This document shows, one piece after another, positions 5,942 through 6,374 of a stretch of DNA of 6,374 nucleotides. Position numbers and translations under genes: made by a program. The notes under the pieces are model-generated. The model made no database searches. It was not told the origin of the DNA and worked only from the letters and a program-made list of their open reading frames with translations. The first letter of the stretch is position 1, and each line of letters opens with the position of its first letter. The stretch lies in NCBI GenBank assembly GCA_025454675.1, contig JALONZ010000359.1, positions 1 to 6,374 on the forward strand. The letters are read 5' to 3'. Source of the DNA: Anaerolineae bacterium (GTDB lineage Bacteria; Chloroflexota; Anaerolineae; Aggregatilineales; Phototrophicaceae).

Positions 5942-6334
5942 ATGTCGCAATATTATGAAGGAATTGGTCGGCGCAAATCGGCAACAGCACGGGTGCGTTT
6001 GTACCCCAACGGGACGGGCAATGTGTTGATTAATGACAAAGACGGGCGTGATTATCTGCCCCGTTCTGGTGATTATGAAATCATGGTCGAACCGCTCACC
6101 CTGATTGGTCAAGAGAGTAGTTACGATATGACCATCCATGTCAATGGCGGTGGGATTAGTGGGCAACGCGATGCCATCAAGTTGGGTGTGGCGCGTGCGC
6201 TCCTCAAAATTGACCCCGAATTGCGTTCACGCCTGCGTGGTGCAGATTATCTCACCCGTGATTCGCGTGAGAAAGAACGGAAGAAACCCGGTCTCAAACG
6301 TGCGCGTAAAGCCCCAACCTATACCAAACGTTAG
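5942..6334 (+). CDS. rpsI: 30S ribosomal protein S9
   Basis: A 130-residue S9, the standard length. S9 lies in the head of the small subunit and its C-terminal tail reaches the anticodon loop of P-site tRNA. The N-terminus YYEGIGRRKSATARVRLYPN (4–23), the VNGGGISGQRDAIKLGVARA segment (67–86) and the tail TRDSREKERKKPGLKRARKA are diagnostic. The last three residues are TKR where most bacteria have SKR; the terminal Arg that contacts tRNA is kept. The Shine-Dalgarno AAGGAGA (5926–5932) overlaps the rplM stop codon, indicating translational coupling of the two genes. A strong terminator follows at once, so this is the last gene of the transcript. Confidence 0.98.
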   Translation: MSQYYEGIGRRKSATARVRLYPNGTGNVLINDKDGRDYLPRSGDYEIMVEPLTLIGQESSYDMTIHVNGGGISGQRDAIKLGVARALLKIDPELRSRLRGADYLTRDSREKERKKPGLKRARKAPTYTKR

Positions 6335-6343
6335 AAGCAGTCC

Positions 6344-6374
6344 AAAAATTCCCCACTTACGGGGAATTTTTGTT
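6344..6374 (+). terminator. Rho-independent terminator after rpsI
   Basis: An 11-bp perfect stem (AAAAATTCCCC at 6344–6354, GGGGAATTTTT at 6361–6371) closes a 6-base loop, and the right arm ends in the T-run. It begins 9 bases after the rpsI stop. The A-rich left arm makes it potentially bidirectional, so it could also end a gene arriving from the right. Confidence 0.93.

Overview
The window is the distal end of the bacterial S10–spc–alpha ribosomal-protein cluster. In order it carries rpmJ (L36), rpsM (S13), rpsK (S11), rpoA (RNA polymerase alpha), rplQ (L17), truA (tRNA pseudouridine synthase I), rplM (L13) and rpsI (S9), all on the + strand. One gene is read the other way: a 589-residue secreted TPR protein sits between rplQ and truA. 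The style of the RpoA, TruA and L13 proteins and the rplQ…truA-rplM-rpsI order suggest a member of the Chloroflexota (Anaerolineae-like). That placement is an inference from remembered family sequences, not from a search.

Positions 1–2702 hold translation and transcription genes. L36, S13 and S11 are followed directly by RpoA, so rpsD (S4), which usually lies between rpsK and rpoA, is absent here. Two of the gaps hold strong dyads: a GC-rich hairpin between rpsM and rpsK, and two hairpins in tandem between rpoA and rplQ, the second followed by a T-run like an intrinsic terminator. Transcription through the cluster may therefore be stepped rather than uniform.

Positions 2685–4454 (minus strand) encode a protein with a signal peptide, about ten TPR-like units and a C-terminal beta-rich domain resembling the pre-peptidase C-terminal (PPC) fold. 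The end of this gene is unusual. A 48-bp C-rich hairpin segment flanked by a perfect 9-bp direct repeat has been added in frame near its 3' end. The reading frame then stops inside the antisense of rplQ. The C-terminal domain looks cut short at the rplQ boundary.

Positions 4455–6374 start with a 167-bp divergent promoter region, then truA, a 100-bp leader with a small hairpin, and the tightly coupled rplM–rpsI pair. The window closes with a near-perfect Rho-independent terminator after rpsI. I see no CRISPR array, tRNA, rRNA, transposase or phage gene, and no obvious new multi-gene system. The parts most worth a second look are the TPR gene inside the ribosomal cluster, the in-frame hairpin insertion, the missing rpsD and the inter-gene hairpins.
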